Of a stretch of DNA of 5,965 nt, positions 5,160 through 5,965 are shown in pieces. The notes below the pieces were generated by a model. That model was not told the DNA's origin and did no database searches. It saw only the letters and a list, made by a program, of their open reading frames with translations. Each line of letters opens with the position of its first letter. Positions within the stretch are counted from its first letter, which is position 1. Both the position numbers and the translations under genes were made by a program. This DNA is from an uncultured Anaerolineales bacterium (GTDB taxonomy: Bacteria > Chloroflexota > Anaerolineae > Anaerolineales > UBA11657), in the NCBI GenBank assembly GCA_913040765.1, contig CAJWIA010000101.1, positions 1 to 5,965 of the forward strand, read 5' to 3'.

Positions 5160-5888
5160 ATGCACACTGACGAAAATCCCATTCTAGAGCTTAGAAACGT
5201 TGACACCTACTATGGGCCAATCCAGGTGCTTCGCGAAATCAATATAAGTATACGTTCAGGTGAAATAACTTGCCTACTTGGTGGAAATGCTAGTGGAAAA
5301 TCTACAACCCTACGCACTATTCTAGGAATGGTAACTCCTAGTCGCGGCAGTATACATTTGCGCGGTGACCATATAGAGGGTATTAGCACCACTGAACTAG
5401 TACAACGCGGGGTTTCAATGGTGCCGGAAAATCGACGTGTTTTTGGACGGATGACGGTACTAGAAAACCTTGAGATGGGTGCCTTTCTACGTAAAGACCG
5501 CAATGAGATTGATAAAGACATGGAACGCGTGTTAGATCTTTTTCCTAGACTGAGAGAGCGCCTTAAACAACTGGGTGGCACAATGTCTGGAGGTGAGCAG
5601 CAAATGCTCGCTATGGCACGCGCCCTAATGTCTCGGCCCAGTTTGTTGCTAATGGATGAGCCGTCTATGGGTTTATCTCCATTGTTCGTACAGCAGGTTT
5701 TTAGCATCATACAGGAGATCAATGAACAAGGTACAACTATATTCATGGTAGAGCAAAATGCAAACATGGCACTATCAATAGCTGATTATGGATATGTTCT
5801 GCAAACAGGTGAAATTGTACTTAGTGACACAGCTGACAATTTGCGTGATAACAAAATGATGCGACAAGCTTATCTTGGAGAGACTTAA
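5160..5888 (+). CDS. livF: Branched-chain/polar amino acid ABC transporter ATP-binding protein, LivF family
   Basis: This is the second cytoplasmic ATPase subunit, 242 residues from the ATG at 5160, near E. coli LivF (237). With that numbering: Walker A GGNASGKST (41-49, K47), the VPENRRVF segment (88-95) that replaces a classic Q-loop in LivF proteins, signature MSGGEQQMLAMARAL (142-156), Walker B LLLMDEP with D166 and E167, and VEQNAN with Q199 in place of the H-loop histidine, as is normal for LivF. The C-terminus LQTGEIVLSD...QAYLGET is diagnostic. An alternative TTG at 5145 would add five residues and overlap livG by 11 nt; it has AAGGA 6 nt upstream, a better RBS than the ATG has. I prefer the ATG because it follows livG by 4 nt and fits family length, but the choice is uncertain. 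LivF pairs with LivG to drive import. Confidence 0.95.
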   Translation: MHTDENPILELRNVDTYYGPIQVLREINISIRSGEITCLLGGNASGKSTTLRTILGMVTPSRGSIHLRGDHIEGISTTELVQRGVSMVPENRRVFGRMTVLENLEMGAFLRKDRNEIDKDMERVLDLFPRLRERLKQLGGTMSGGEQQMLAMARALMSRPSLLLMDEPSMGLSPLFVQQVFSIIQEINEQGTTIFMVEQNANMALSIADYGYVLQTGEIVLSDTADNLRDNKMMRQAYLGET

Positions 5889-5911
5889 TCTCCGACAAAA
5901 ACTCTACCTTT

Positions 5912-5917
5912 GGAGGG
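5912..5917 (+). promoter_or_regulatory. Strong ribosome-binding site before the last reading frame
   Basis: GGAGGG lies 4 nt before an ATG at 5922. It is the best Shine-Dalgarno match on the plus strand and supports a real gene start 33 nt after livF. Confidence 0.7.
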
Positions 5918-5921
5918 AATC

Positions 5922-5965
5922 ATGAATGCAGAAGCTGCTCGGCCGCAACAGCCGGACTCTCCTCA
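5922..5965 (+). CDS. Start of an unidentified gene, cut by the window end
   Basis: Fourteen codons are visible, MNAEAARPQQPDSP, before the window ends. A strong RBS and the short gap after livF, with no convincing terminator between, suggest it belongs to the same operon. The N-terminus is hydrophilic and rich in Ala, Pro and Gln, and lacks the charged-then-hydrophobic start of a signal peptide, so the visible part does not look like a secreted substrate-binding protein. The 44 bases are clearly more GC-rich (26 of 44) than the AT-leaning genes before them. No function can be given. Confidence 0.55.
   Translation, partial: MNAEAARPQQPDSP

Noticed and set aside
5210..5767. Long open frame antisense to livF (185 codons).
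   Set aside because: It lies wholly opposite a strongly conserved ATPase gene, is rich in Ser, Arg and Ile in a way typical of antisense frames, and has no recognisable motif.
1123..5888. Urea-type (Urt) transporter instead of an amino-acid type.
   Set aside because: No urease genes or UrtA-like binding protein are visible, and the ATPase and permease motifs fit Liv better; the substrate still cannot be fixed from these subunits.
5890..5915. Possible terminator between livF and the next gene (CTCC pairing with GGAG).
   Set aside because: The stem is only 4 bp with a long loop and no T run, and the 3' arm is the ribosome-binding site of the next gene.

Overview
The window holds most of one high-affinity amino-acid (HAAT/Liv-type) ABC transporter operon on the + strand, with a divergently transcribed PLP-dependent serine/threonine dehydratase gene upstream. 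The sequence is AT-leaning and bacterial in layout: short gaps, non-ATG starts and Shine-Dalgarno sites. The LivF Walker A variant GGNASGKST, the LivH region around SEDKEIASLMGID and the very long LivM suggest Chloroflexota, perhaps an uncultured environmental lineage. That assignment rests on recalled family resemblance only and is low to moderate confidence.

Layout: 1-701 (-) is the N-terminal 233 residues of a fold-type II PLP enzyme, cut by the window edge. 702-1122 is a 421-nt divergent intergenic region with candidate promoters and short repeats but no visible gene. 1123-2190 is livH (permease). 2195-4342 is a double-length livM (permease, 715 aa). 4370-5155 is livG (ATPase). 5160-5888 is livF (ATPase). 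From 5922 a new reading frame begins behind a strong ribosome-binding site and leaves the window after 14 codons.

Function: LivH and LivM should form the membrane channel and LivG and LivF the ATPase pair, together importing an amino acid or a similar polar amide. The substrate-binding protein (LivK type) that sets specificity is not in the window, so the substrate is open. The divergent dehydratase, which would deaminate serine or threonine to a 2-oxoacid and ammonia, fits an uptake-plus-catabolism locus, but this is inference.

What deserves attention: (1) LivM carries about 370 extra N-terminal residues with about eight predicted membrane segments and an outward-facing loop with two cysteines. 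(2) A 13-bp hairpin in the livM coding sequence sits just inside the start of the conserved LivM core. (3) Several other strong inverted repeats lie inside livH, livM and livG. (4) The divergent promoter region has spaced CAACAATT-like repeats. I see no CRISPR array, insertion sequence, RNA gene or defence system.
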